Source: Vanilla planifolia (lineage: Eukaryota > Streptophyta > Magnoliopsida > Asparagales > Orchidaceae). Taken from it: a stretch of 64,000 nt of DNA. Both the position numbers and the translations under genes were made by a program. The notes under the pieces were generated by a model. The model worked only from the letters and a program-made list of their open reading frames with translations. It did not search any database and was not told the DNA's origin. Where the stretch lies: the NCBI GenBank assembly GCA_023846275.1, contig CM043868.1, forward strand, positions 13,549,755 to 13,613,754. Reading direction: 5' to 3'. Below are positions 13,649-26,684 of this stretch, one piece after another (position 1 is the stretch's first letter; every line of letters starts with the position of its first letter).

Positions 13649-16600
13649 TATAATCATGCATATTGTGTTAGATGACTTTATATACTTTGTCCATTTACTT
13701 AAATTGTATTTGAATAATATCTATCCAAAAAGAAAATGATAACATAATTTTTTTTGTATGACAGCATGAATTAATTTTTCTCATATATGAATATTTAAAA
13801 TGCATTAATATGATATCCTAATCTCACTATGTTTAGACACTATCATTTTAGGTTGTCCCAATTTGACCTAAGTGAGTTTCACTCTAAAAAAATATCTTAA
13901 CATATTAAGATCATAATATATTAAATAAATACTAAAATTGCTTCCTTAATAGCCATTGTAAAATAATTCATCTATATACCTTTTCATTTAAAAGTCTGGT
14001 ATAAGTCACTCATTAGTGATTCCTCTTATAAGACATCACCCGACATTCACTCTTCACTCTTTTCAATCTAAAGTATCACAGGCACAAAAAAATTTATTTT
14101 TTTCCATCTTTGCATCACGTCAAATTCATAAAGGTCAGCTTAAATGTTAAAATATGATATTCTTATCTCATTATATTTAGGTATTGTCTTATTAGGTTGT
14201 CCCATCTTAACCAAAATGAGTTTTACCCTTAAAATGCTTCTAAATATCTTAAGACCATGCTTATACAAACATTAAAGTCACTCTATAAGTAATCAATATA
14301 GGAAAATTCGTTATTTTATTCATCCATTTACAAGCATACTAAGAACTACTTTTTTTATAATTATTTCATTCTTAAGACATTACTCTAAATTCATTGGTCA
14401 CAAACAGCACACCATTTATTAAAAAACAATAATAAGATTCTATCATTATATTTAAAAAAAGAATGTATGATTTTCTTAACTCGTTAATAAGAATTGCAAT
14501 ACAAAACTAACCCAATAATGATGAAAAATGCAAATAAAAGAAATTTATCCTTACATGGAATAAAATAATATGAATTAAAAAATGCAACAAATGGATATGT
14601 TAAGCTCTACAAATTTAATAAATTTTGATCTTTATCTCAAATGAATGCAACATATTCCTTCTTCTCCTTAGGGTATGTAATTTGGAACATTTGTGTTTAT
14701 GTTGTATTTGTTTTGCCACTTTACTCCATTTGGATTAATTCCTTTTATTGCTTACCCTATTGTGAATTTCAACTATAGAAGTTTAAATTGTGTTGAATAG
14801 ATTGAATTTTTTTTGTTTTTTTGACTTGACTGAAAACATGTGCATTCTTTCTTATTAAAATATTACATGTAATGTAATAGTTGATGTGGAGGTTTTGTTA
14901 TTTAGTTTTATGATATAAGTTATTTAACCCAATTTTTCATTGTTAAGCCTTATGATTGCTTTGTGCTCAGAATATGAAATTTCATGCCATAAGATCTTTA
15001 TACATAACAATTTCACATGTATGTTCTACTCCAACTTTTAACTATGATTTTATACTTAAATGTATGTGCATGTAAATAATTGAGTTCAAACTCGATCAAT
15101 TACAAAAAGATATTTAAAACATCACAACAAAACTCCAAAATAATGCAAGGAGATTGTATGGGAATTGAACAGGATTCTACAAATTGAATAGTATTATCAA
15201 ATGACAAAATTGGAATTTTTCACTTGATAAGATCCTCTAATCACAAAATTAGGTCACACGATTAGGTGTCAAACCATCCAATTTTCCAGGATTCCCTTGT
15301 CGCAATAAAGAGGAGATGTTGATAATATTTGGTTATGGCCAATCAAACCATCCAATTGGTGAATAAAACTATTCAAATGTTTAAACTAAACCATCCAAAT
15401 TCTTTAGTGCATCAATAGGAATTTTACTCAAGTGGACCAAACCAAGTGAGCTTCTTGATTAAATAATCTGATTATTCAAGGCAATGCTAGATCATTGAGT
15501 AGGAACTTGGAATCCAAGAAGTGGGATTCAAAAAAGATAATTTCAAAGAAATTAAGAGAGATCTAGGATGCTTGAGAGGTAAAGTTCTAAGTTATATTTT
15601 GGGTTTTGAGGGCATGAAGGGACAAAGGTACTTACTACCAAAAAAGGAGTTTCTAAGAGCCACTTGATGTAAGAATTTATCTTTTGTATCCATCGAGTGT
15701 TGTTTCTTATATGTTATTACATGTTTCTCTTTATGACTTGGTGCTTTTATTAACCTAACTTTATCATCTTTCTCATGAGGAAAAAGTGATTTTTAATTGG
15801 TTTTGCATTATCCAAACCTATTAATATAATTAAAATTGACCCTAGTGGAACGTTGGGTTCATTTCTCTTATATGGATTAAGATAAGATACAAATCATATT
15901 TTATTATTAAAGAACATATCTACTTGAACATAGTTCTAGAGTTTGGATAGTTTACTAATTTTGTTGTTTAAGAAAAATAGGAGTGATTATTATGACCTTT
16001 ATTGATGCTATGGAGATTTTTGAGAGTTGCTTAGCAAGATATTGTAAATTTGAGAGCTAAGATGGATAAAAAGAGAGAGCTACATATGTAATTAGAATAA
16101 TTAATTACTTTTCTTTTGAGATAAGTATTAATGGTGAGAAAAAACATTTGAAGAATAGAGAATTGACTCAGAATTTAACAAAATGGATAAAATTACTTCT
16201 CTTCTAATTGGCTCAAGTACTTGAACATGAAGCAATCCCTTAAGTCGGACATGTTCTTGGGTTCCTACAACCAAATAATCAAGAATCAACTTAAAATTTA
16301 GAATTAAAAAACATATATTTTTCCAAAAATTTAAAAACAAACTAATGAAGTAATGTTTAATATGGGTGATGAAACACATTGCTCCAATGGTCCATTATAA
16401 CATTCCATTATAATAAGAGGCATCCTTATATTATATTTTTGTTAATAATAATACATTGTTGCTTCAATGAGAAAAAAACCTAAAGTAAACTAAGCCTTTG
16501 TGGACCTACATCCATTAGGACTTGACTTGGAATTTTTAGATCAATTCCTTTGAGGTTTGGGTTATGTTTATATCCACAATATATGAAAATTAACAAAGTT

Positions 16601-16730
16601 AAGTTTTGGTTGGTTACAAGTCAAGCTGAGGACTAGCTTAGATTGACCTGAGTTATACATTTAAGAATAGATTCTCATGGAGATAGTGAGGCAAAAGGAG
16701 TTGGTGGTGTCTTCAAATTGAGATCACTAG
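13649..16730. repeat. Tandem duplication, copy 1 of a ~3.1-kb unit
   Basis: This unit is repeated directly downstream (16731-20169) in the same orientation. Both copies open with TGTGTTAGATGACTTT and close with AAAGGAGTTGGTGGTGTCTT followed by GAGATCACTAG. Alignment by eye follows the whole length with frequent substitutions, roughly one difference in ten bases, and small indels. Within the unit, about 13800-14100 and 14150-14410 are themselves related: both contain GGTTGTCCCA, then a TTTGACC or CTTAACC word, then GAGTTT. No coding potential was recognised. The unit looks like old non-coding repeat DNA, possibly from a transposon whose family I cannot name. Confidence 0.85.
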
Positions 16731-17160
16731 TAATAATTATGCACGGTGTGTTAGATGACTTTCTATACTTTGCCTATTTACTTAAATTATATTTGAATAA
16801 TATTTATCCAAGAAAATGATAACATAGTCTTTTTGTATGACAACATGAATTAATTTTTCTCATATTTGAATATTTAAAGTACACTAATATGATATCATAA
16901 TCTTACTATGTTTAGACATTATCATCTTAGGTTGTCCCAATTTGACCCAAATGAGTTTTACTTTCAAAAAATATCTTAACATCCTAAGATCATAACATCT
17001 TAGATAAAAACTAAAATTACTTACTTAGTTGTCATTGTAAGACAATTAATCCATGTACTCCTTTATCTAAAAGTCTATTATGAGTCATTCATTAATGATT
17101 CCTCTCATAAGACATCACCCATTATTTACTCTTCATTGTTTTCAATCTAGAGTGTCACAA

Positions 17161-17186
17161 ACACACACACACACACACACACACAC
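17161..17186. repeat. (AC)13 microsatellite
   Basis: Thirteen uninterrupted AC units. The matching place in copy 1 (near 14070) reads CAGGCACAAAAAAA, so the expansion came after the 3.1-kb duplication or was lost from copy 1. Confidence 0.95.
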
Positions 17187-18780
17187 CAATTTTTACTTGT
17201 TTCATCTTCAAATCACATCAAATTAGTATAGGCCAGTTATGATATTAAACATGATATTCTTATCTTATTATATTAAGGTATTATCCTATTAAGTTATCAC
17301 ATCTTAACCAAAAAAATTTTTACCCTTAAAAGATGTCTATAAGTAATCAACATAGGACAATTCATCATTTTATCCCTCCACTTATAGGCATACTAAGAAC
17401 TACTTTTTTTTATAATTATTCTACTCATAAGACATCACTCAATATTTATACCTCACCTTTTCGTATCAAGAGTCACAACCACTAAGACATCTATTAGATA
17501 ATAATAATAATAATATTATTACTATATTAAAAAAAAAGGATGTATGATTTTCTTACCTCGTTAATAAGAATTGCATTAACAAAACCAATCCAATAATGAT
17601 AACAAACTGCATATAAAATAAATTTATCCTTAAATGGAATAAATAATATGAATTAAAAAGTGCAACAAATGGATATACTAAACTCTACATTTTTCATAAA
17701 TTTTGATCTTTATCTCAAATGAATGCAATTTATTCCTCTTCATAATGCATGAATTCCTTCTTCTCCTTAGGGCATGTAATTGGGAACATTTGTGTTTATG
17801 TTGTATTAGCTTTGCCTCTCTAGTACATCTGAATTAATTCTTTTTGTTGCTTACCCTAGTGTGAATTTCAATTATAGAAGTTTAAATTGTGTTGAATAGG
17901 TTGAATTTTCTTTTTCTTCTTTTGAATTGATTAAAAACATGTGAATTCTTTCTTATTAAAACATTACATGTACTAAAAAAGTTGATATTGAGGTTTTGTT
18001 ATTTTGTCTTATGATATCAATTATTTAACCCAATTTTTCATTGAAAAGTTTTTTGATTGTTATGTGTTAGGAATATGAAATTTCGTACAATAAGATCTTT
18101 ATACATGACAATTTCACATGTATGTTCTACTCCTACTTTTAACTATGATGTTATACCTAAATTTATGTGTATGTAAATAATTGAGTTCAAAGTTAATCAC
18201 TGACAAGGATATCTAAAACATCACATAAAAACTCCAAAACAAAACAAAAATATTGTATGGGAATTGAATAGGATTCTACAAATAGAATAGTGTTATCAAG
18301 TGACAAAATTGGAAGTTTTCACTTGATAAGATCCTCTAATCTCAAAATTAGGTCACCCAATCAGGTGTCAAACCATCTAATTTTCTAGGATTGCCTTGTC
18401 GCAATTAAGAGGAGATGTTGACTATATTTGGTTTTGGCCAATCAAACCATCCAATTGGTGGAATCAAACTATTCAAGTGTTCGAAATAAACCATTCAAAT
18501 TCCTAAGTGCATCAATAGGCATTTTACTCAAGTGGATTAGACCATGCTAGCTTCTTGATTAAACATTCTAATTATTTAAGACAATGTTGGATCATTGAGT
18601 AAGCATTTGGTATCCACGAAGAAGGATTCAAAAGAGATCATTTCAAATAAATTAAGAGAAATCTAGGATGCTTGAGAGGTAAAGTTCTATGTTATTTTTT
18701 GGGTTTTTAGGGTGTGAAGGGATAAAGATACTTACTATCAAAAGAAGAGTTTCTAAGAGCAACTTGATGTAAGAATTTAT

Positions 18781-19450
18781 CTTTTGTACCTATTTAGTGT
18801 TTTTTTCTTATATTTTATTACAATTTTTTGTGACCTAGTGCTTTTATTAACCTTATTTTATCATTTTTCTCATTAGAGAAAAAAGTTATTTTTAATAAAT
18901 GTTTTATTATACAAACCTATTAATATAATTAAACTTGACTTTAGTCAACATTAGATTAATTTCTCTTACATGAATTAAGATAGTATACAAATCATATATT
19001 TTTTATTAAAGAACATATCCTATTTGAACATAGTTCTAGAGATTGGTTAGTTTACTAACTTTCTGTTTAAGAAAATTAAAATTGATTATTATGTCCTTTA
19101 TTGATGCAATGAAGACTTTTGTATCTATTTAGTGTTTTTCTTATATTTTATTACATGTTTTTTTGTGACCTGGTGCTTTTATTAACCTTACTTTATCATT
19201 CTTCTCATGAGAGAAAAAAGTCATTTTTAATAGATGTTTTATTACACAAACCTATTAATATAATTAAACTTGACCTTAGTCAACATTGGGTTAATTTCTC
19301 TTACATGGATTAAAATAGTATACAAATCATATTTTTTTTATTAAAGAATGTATCATATTTGAAAATAGTTCTAGAGATTGGTTAGTTTACTAACTTTTTG
19401 TTTAAGAAAATTAAGAGTGATTATTATGTGCTTTATTGATGCAATGAAGA
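18781..19450. repeat. Nested tandem duplication, 2 x 335 bp
   Basis: 18781-19115 and 19116-19450 are adjacent same-strand copies. Each begins with CTTTTGTA.CTATTTAGTG and ends with GATGCAATGAAGA. Copy 1 of the large unit has only one equivalent (about 15681-16015). The nested event is therefore younger than the 3.1-kb duplication, and its two halves are visibly more alike than the two large copies. Confidence 0.9.
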
Positions 19451-20418
19451 TTTTTGAGAGTTGTCTAACAAGATATTGTAAATCTGAGAGCTCAGATGGC
19501 TAAAGAAGGAGAGATACATATGTAGATAAAATATTAGATTGCTTTTCTTTTGAGATAAGTATTAGTGGTGTGAAAAAAACATTTGAAGAATAGAGAATTA
19601 ACTGGGAATTTAACCAAATGGATAAAATTAATTCACTTCAAATTAGCTCAAGTACTTGAATATGTAGGAGTCACTTAAGTTGAACTGTTCTTGAGTTCTT
19701 ACAACCAAATACTCAAGAATCAACTTAAAATTTAGAATTAAAAAACATATAATATTCCAAAAATTTAAATACAAAATAATGAGATAATGTTTAATGTGGG
19801 TTGTTTGATGAAACACATTGCTCCAATGGTCCATTATAACATTCCATTATAATGAGAGGTGTTGCTATATTATATGTTTTGTTAATAATAATACATTATT
19901 ACTTAAATGAGAAAACCTTAAGCAAACTAAGCCTTTGTGCACCTAGATCCATTAATACTTGACTTGAAATTTTTAAATCGATTCCTTTGAGGTTTGGGTT
20001 AAGTTTATATCCAATTTATTTGAAAATTGACGAAGTTAAGTTTCGTTTGGTTACAAGTTAAGCTAAGGACTAACCTAACTTGACCTGCACTATACATTTA
20101 GGAATAGCTTCTCATGGAGATAGTGAAGCAAAAGGAGTTGGTGGTGTCTTAAAATGGAGATCACTAGCAATTGGTGGCTTCAATCAAAGATCACTAGCGA
20201 TCGGAGTATAATCAATCTCAAGAGAAGTGTGATGGCAAAGCGAAAAAAAATGAGTGTATGTAAATCCCATAAGATGGAGATGAATTCCAAGTTTTAAAAG
20301 ATTTTTTACTATTTTTTATTATATTAATGTTTTAGTATTCTTTCTGGAAATAATTTTATTTTAATAAAAAATCTTAATATTCTAATTTATATATAAATTT
20401 TAATTTTTATGATTAAAA

Positions 20419-20446
20419 AAAATTAAAATTAAAATTAAAATTAAAA
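20419..20446. repeat. AATTAA-type short tandem repeat
   Basis: Several perfect repeats of the hexamer TTAAAA/AATTAA just before the 1.95-kb family copy that starts near 20440. It is a simple repeat and not telomeric. Confidence 0.8.
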
Positions 20447-22405
20447 TGGTGCACCAAAATCTTTTGGTGATTTGATTCAAACTAAAACCTACATCTACCA
20501 CCAATCAAGGTCGAGAAAAACTCCATTATTAAAAGAGTTACGACTTAAATTTTTTTTAAAGTTTATCTTGAACCTATTAGTTTTTATATGTTTAACTATA
20601 ACTCATGCTTTTATGAGCTCAATCCTAATTTGATTGTTTTATAAGATCAAATTGAACTTGGGCTTTTATCGGTGCTTAGGCTCCCAACGAGAAGGAAAAA
20701 AATACAGTAAGAAATAAATTTTCATAAAAAAACATACAAATTTTTTCCATGCTTATTGATGAGTACCAAAAGTTTAAAATTATGAATAGAATTGAAAAAA
20801 ATAAAAGCTTAGAAGATTTTAGCTTAACTAGAAGAATTTGAAATTTCAAGTCATACTAAGTTGTAAATTCTATTGGGAGATTTTTATATTAGTAGAATAT
20901 GATATAATTTTTTTTAAGATCTTAAAATCTTATTCACATTTACTTGTTATTTCATTTATAAAGGTTGAGATTTATATAGAAAATATTTGATCATTGTCAT
21001 TAAAAAGTCAAGAAAAAGTACTTTCAAAAGTTATTGTCAAAATGCTTAAATAATTCTTCCAAACAACTATTGCAATATCACACATAATAACTAAGAAAAT
21101 AGCAATTATGTGGGATTGACCATAACAATTGGATCCATCGTAGAGATTTTTGATAGTCAAATCAAAGACTTTAAAAGCAAATAAGTTTTGGATAGTTGGA
21201 TCAAGACAAAAATTATCTATGCCATCTAATCAAGTTTGATCAGATTTGAATTATTTGATTTGTCAATGATAAAGATAGGAATGATCTCAAACATATAATT
21301 CAAATTAAAGAGACCTGGGTCATCAGATCAAGAACAAATCATATAAAATAAGGCAAATCAATCGTGATCGCTAGATCGAGCTCGTTGAATGGGTGCTAGG
21401 ATGGATCATGATCACAATTGAAATTGAGGAGGGAATCTCCACTGTGTAGTCATGAAAATATTTGATTGTACAATTTTTAGTCACTATTGATTTTGAAGCT
21501 TACAAGCACCAAATCATTAATCCCACATTATCTGAAATTAAAGGTGTTTACGCTTTATATCAACTTTTGTATAAAAGTATTTCGAGCTGAGACATGAAGC
21601 TAGCTCCCTACATGTGAGCTAATGATTTCATCACCTGGGCCATGCATATTATATGCATACAAGTTTAGCATGATTATTGGTCCACATTCACATTCTTGGT
21701 TTGAGTTCTACTAAACTCGATCTTTCCTCTGCCTTACCCCATTCATTTTAGGATTACAACTTGACCAAGATCAGGTCGACCCAATTTGATTCCAATTAGT
21801 CTCCTTACTCGAGCCTTACAAGTGTCCACTCAGGCTTGCTCAACCAGAGAGCTTTGTACTTGGACACATTCTTGAGATATTGCTATGACATCATTTTCTT
21901 TTCTAATTATAAAAATTTTAATAATTTTTTTTTAAATTTAACTAAAGTTTTATAATTCACTTAATATGAAAATTGACAAGGATGCATAAGTATGGTTCAA
22001 CCAAAAAATAATGATTGAAAAATAAAATCATATGTTTCATAAATTAATGAAGAATTTAAGTAAGATTTGAAAAGATTCAATTATTAAAAAATAGAATCTT
22101 ATTTTTCCAAAATCAAGGAATAGTTCAAGTAAGATTTGAAAGGATTTGAATTAATTTCTTATGATTAATAATCAACAAACTAATATTCTAATTTATAATA
22201 AACAAAATTTCAAAGTTGATACATATGTTTTCAATCTTTGAGGCTTGTTGAATACTTCAAGGTGTTTTGAATATCACTAATTAATCATCTTCAAAAGTAC
22301 ACGATTTGTTCTTTTTAAGTAAATCTTTTTTTATCTTAAATAAGTTTATTAGAATATAATACTAAATTTTAAGTTTTGACACATCAAATACAAGGGTGGC
22401 CTAAC
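20440..22405 (+). repeat. Old copy of a ~1.95-kb dispersed repeat family
   Basis: This stretch follows the same order of landmarks as 60661-62595. Near its start CCTACATCTACC stands where the younger copy has TCTACGTCCACC. In the middle TAATCCCACATTATCTG stands for TAGTCCCACACTGTAG, and TGATTTCATCACCTGG for GGATTTCATCACCTGG. Near its end GACACATCAAATACAAGGG stands for GACTCATCAAACACAAGGG. Most differences are C-to-T or G-to-A, often at CG, as expected from decay of methylated cytosine. No protein frame was found. It could be a non-autonomous or non-coding part of a larger element; I cannot assign a class. Confidence 0.75.
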
Positions 22406-25285
22406 ACAAGGCCAAAGCAAATGAGACTTTTTTTTTTATGTTTAGGAGTTTCAAGTGAAGGCTAAAAATAGATATTTGAAGTCTCTGAAGGGAAGTTGAT
22501 GCAAGGTTGATATTTTATTAGACTAATTAGAGACTTTTTTTTCATATATGGTTAGCTATTTAATAAATTTATTTTGTTAGACTTGAAATTATCCATCATG
22601 TCTTATCATGGTAGAAAGACCTTTTCATGTGATGTATGTGGTTAAAATTTGAGTAATTTTTAAAATTTCTCAAGAGAAGAATTTATCTTATGAACTATGA
22701 AAACATTGTACGTTGGATATGGCATGGATTGCGATAAAAAAGGTAGTCAATGCAAGATTATACTACAAAGTTTCTAAAATAGATGATCTTACTCATTGTA
22801 AATCTAGAGAAAAGGGGAAATTGCCAAAGTATTTCTCATATTTGCCTTCATTTATCACCATGCAGGTTTTACTATTTTCCTTCTTTAACATTGATCATGC
22901 AAAAACTTTAATGTTGGTTATTAACAAGAAGAATCAAAAGTGATGGCGAGTCAAAGGATAGTGGCTTTAAAAACAACAATAAGAAGAAAGAATCTTCAAG
23001 AGAAGACATTTTTGACTTTCATATGTAAAATTTAATATCGTGTTAACATTCAATGAAGCCACTACTTATTGGAAAGAAATATCAGATTCTATTGTTGGAG
23101 TTGAAGTAAAATAAGGATGTTGATAAGGAAAAAAAATTTATTATTGTTATGGAGGTGGTATGCCTTGGGAATGGTTGAAAACAATTGTCTTTAGCTTAGC
23201 ATTGATGGAAAAAGGTAGATATAGAAATGCAAAAGGAGAAAATATTGTAAAAGCAAGGATTCTTATAGGTTTTGGTTGAGAAAAAGAGGGACTTTCTTTC
23301 CAAATCAAGGTGAAGAAAAGGCTAAGCCACACTATCTTTAATCATGGATGTCTTAACAATGGTATTTGAAATCTTAATGGAAATACTTGGTTTGGAGATA
23401 TTTTGCCATCCACATCTAGACATGTTGGGATAGATTCATACCTAGGCTAAGATCAAGGTTCAAGTACAAGAATGATTCAACTTTACTAACATTTGGTTGT
23501 TTATTGACAAGTATGAGATGTAGTACCACTTATATGCTTATTAAGTGGTATTTAGTGGCCATTACATATCAAATTAGAATGCGGTTTATTTCCAAAGGTA
23601 GCAAAGATTAAGACTTTATATGACACGAAGGTTTAGTTTTTTTGATAGAGATTAAGGCACTCAATATACCAAGATTGAACATGGGTGTGATAGTTCATTT
23701 TGTATAATAAAAAAAGATTCCTAGCTAGCTAACAAGTAAAGCATAAACAAAAATAACAAGTAGAAGACGAAACTTGGAGACTTCACCTTTGAAGAAGATG
23801 GATTATAACAACTTATCATTTTTATAATGGAGGAGCATCTAAAGTGAATGGTATAGTACGTTAGAAAAGGCAAATGCCAAAGGAAACAACGTAACAACAA
23901 AAGTGTTGTGGACACTGAATTTTTCATTTGAACATATGACAACACATAGGAATACATCCTTTTAAAAGAACAGCCATGTAATTAATGAATCAAACTTAGT
24001 TAGAAAAGAAAACATACCAATATTACTTTTGGAGAACCCAAAATAATGCATGGTGACTATATGGGTTCTATAGATATAGATAGGGTGAGTATAATAAAAA
24101 TTTTGTTTTTTGAATTACAAAGATGATTTAGTTGCAAGACAAAATTGTTAGATTAGCCATCACATCATTCAAGTTTCCAAAGTTCATCTCATGGTGATAG
24201 AGATGTTGGTGCTTTGATCAAGACTAATTGATTCATTATGCTACCTTGATTTGACTTTTGAATTTCGTAACCTATCAATATGTGCTGCTTGAATTGATAG
24301 AGCAATATGATCTTTCTAATAATACTACTCGATTAATTAAGTTAGAAGCAGATGGACAAGACTAGATTTTTAGATTTTCGATATTGATTGCTATAAACTT
24401 GGGATAAATCATGGATTTAAAATAGAGATCCATGATAGGAGTTTAGTGATAAATCTTTATCTATTTAAAGGGGATTAGGTATGAGTTATAGAGATCATCA
24501 AAATTTGGAAAAATTTGTATCCTTTCAAAAATTATAAGAGATCCTTTGCTATAATAAAAGGAAGCATTTTGAGAATGAGTCATATCATGCAATAAGAATT
24601 TAGAATCTAGCAAAAGGGACATATAAGAGATCAATCATGAGGGGAGAAAGGGAGGGAGAGAGAGTGTGTGCATAAGAGAGAGAAAAGAGAAGGATATTGG
24701 AGTGGTCAAATTCTAAGTTTGTGATTGTCATTGATAACTTGAAGGAATAAAAAAAATTGTGCGAGTAAGGAGAATGATAGTTTTTGAGTACTTATGAATA
24801 AGAGTATATCTCTCATACTTGGTTATGAATTTTTTTTATAAAGTTTGAGTTTTTCTTATATTTTCTTATGTACTTCTATTTACTCATGTTGTGACGTTTC
24901 TATTTATTCTAATGAGAAGAAAAAACATTTCTCACTTTATTTTTTTGTTATATGATCATGTCATGTGGACCACATCTATCATCATTAGTGTTGGATTAAT
25001 TGCTCTTATATGATGAGTTGGTTGAACTTTTTATATTTAAATATTTTATTTCATTAAATATTTATTTCATTTGTTTTATTCCTTTATTCTTTTTATACTC
25101 GCAAGTTTTTCATATTTTCTTATAATAATCAAATAAAACACCAACAAATAACAGCAATTACACCACACACTACAAGAATAAAAAAACACTAAAAATGCTT
25201 CAATTAAAACAAGTATAGTAGTAGGTAGTCGTGTTTTCACACAACCTTCGATGAATCGAACATCTTGGAAAAAGATTCCTCCATA
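22406..25285. other. Intergenic DNA, no gene recognised
   Basis: Between the old repeat copy and the XTH stop codon. Short open frames exist (22713-22943 plus, 23147-23332 and 23721-23957 minus) but none resembles a known family. A GA-rich patch around 24640-24695 is a simple-sequence tract. The last few hundred bases should include the XTH 3' untranslated region, which lies on the minus strand just below 25286; I could not fix a polyadenylation site. Confidence 0.5.
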
Positions 25286-26650
25286 TTAGCACTCAGGGGT
25301 GAGGGAATGGTCCCTTGTAGAATTTGTGCAATAATTATAAACCAGATAGTTCTGTTGAACCCATCTCATTGCCATGTATTGCATGTTGCTAAGTCCATAC
25401 CCCATTGGAGACGATGGCACTGGCTGACAGTTAGGCGATGCAAAAGCTGAGCATCCGCCAATGAGGAACTTAGTAAATCTAGAAACAAACGGTTGATACC
25501 GATAGTCCGCTTTATACTTCCCATTTTCAGTGGCCCATGGAGATGCATCCCAGATAGTGCCATATGCCCACATCGGACGACGAGGATATGTTGCATCATT
25601 TTTTCTTAAGTATTGTCGTATTGGGATGTCGTCAACAAAGTACCTACGCATATGCATTAATAATGAAACTTACTTTTTATAGATATCTGCAATTTTCACC
25701 TTAGCATTGTATATAGCCTCAATTATGACTAATCGATAAAACTTAAATAAAAAAATAGTTTAAAAAACAACTTTTAGAAAAAAAGGAGTTTCCATTGGTA
25801 GAAAAAAAGAATCTTTATGAAAATTATTTGTTATAATTAAAACTTGAAAATAAAAAAATATTTGAAAATTAAGTTTAAAATATTCTTTGCTAATTGGTAA
25901 TTCTATTGTTGTATTAGGTGTGGAGTATAGTACTATTATATGCATTATTACTTACACGATCTCATCTGGGTTCCATAATATAGCGTAATTATGGAAGTCA
26001 ACCGTCGGATCGAACCATAGATGGAACCTCATCTCCCTACCAACGATCCTCCCGTCGCCGCTCCCCATGACGTACACATTGGTTTGCAAGGTGTACGGTT
26101 TGCCAGGTATCGTCCCCAGGAACTCCATGTCCACCTCGTCGTGAAACCCAGGATGTGCTTCGTTGTTCGAAAGCTGGAACGAAGACATCATCACTATTAG
26201 TCAAAAAACAGTAACTTCACAACAGCCGTAAAATTTTCTTCTTTGCTAACATAGAATGCCGTGTTCACTCCTGCAGTATATCCGGCCTGAAGCTTGATGG
26301 AAGCAGCGAAGTATCCGTTCCGGTAAGGTTGTCTCGATTTGAATCCGCTACCTGCAATAATGAGAACCATTCAAGGTCGGTGATGGAGACTTTTAAGAGG
26401 TGAAATGTGACAATTCACCTGAGCTTTTATCAAGCCATATTGTGACGGAGGATTGGTCCGGGGAAACGGTTTGATGCTGAGGACCCCATAGGGTGTTATA
26501 CCCACTGTAAAAGCTTATGGGGCTATGCTTGGCGCTTATGTAGTATCCAGGGGAAGGTTGTGCATTTGCGAGGCAAAGCATGAGCAAGAAGAGGAAGGAG
26601 CAGGGGAGGAGGGCCATGTAGGGTTTGCTCTGACTGCTGGTTGGAGACAT
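25286..26650 (-). CDS. XTH32: Xyloglucan endotransglucosylase/hydrolase, XTH31/32 type
   Basis: Four exons on the minus strand, all with GT-AG introns: 26650-26419, 26351-26251, 26173-25956 and 25643-25286, giving 302 residues, normal for the family. Residues 1-30 are a signal peptide ending LANA|Q, so the enzyme should be secreted to the wall, where GH16 enzymes cut xyloglucan and rejoin it or hydrolyse it. Exon 3 carries [10 protein letters not shown] with the nucleophile Glu124, helper Asp126 and acid/base Glu128. Exon 4 carries [20 protein letters not shown] and the XET_C end with [13 protein letters not shown] and DHSLTPEC. The N-glycosylation site that follows the catalytic motif in most XTHs is absent (FLGT), and the overall sequence resembles group III-A (XTH31/32), which includes hydrolases. 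I chose the ATG at 26650 because an in-frame stop precedes it; Met12 (MALLPCS) would also give a good signal peptide. No break is seen. The symbol reflects family resemblance, not proven orthology. Confidence 0.93.
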
Positions 26651-26675
26651 TTATCAAACGGGTGTATGGTGATGG

Positions 26676-26684
26676 TTAAATAGG
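26676..26684 (-). promoter_or_regulatory. Possible TATA element of the XTH gene
   Basis: On the minus strand CTATTTAAC lies about 26-34 bases upstream of the first ATG. It is the only TATA-like word close to the start. If it is used, transcription would begin near or just after the first ATG, which would favour translation from Met12. A different upstream promoter is equally possible. Confidence 0.3.

Larger units (their letters stand above)
16731..20169. repeat. Tandem duplication, copy 2 of the ~3.1-kb unit
   Basis: Direct neighbour and same-strand copy of 13649-16730. It is about 340 bp longer because 18781-19115 is itself duplicated in tandem as 19116-19450. Without that extra piece the two copies have nearly equal length. 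It contains a CA microsatellite at 17161-17186 that is not expanded in copy 1. No gene was recognised. Confidence 0.85.

Noticed and set aside
13649-20169. The two 3.1-kb units as LTRs of one large retroelement
   Set aside because: They are directly adjacent with no internal region between them, and no TG...CA ends, primer site or coding domain were seen.
20419-20446. TTAAAA repeats as a telomere-like tract
   Set aside because: Plant telomere repeat is TTTAGGG; this is a simple AT-rich hexamer.
22713-22943. 76-codon plus-strand open frame with Lys-rich sequence
   Set aside because: No family match that I know, surrounded by stops in AT-rich DNA; most likely chance or a worn repeat frame.
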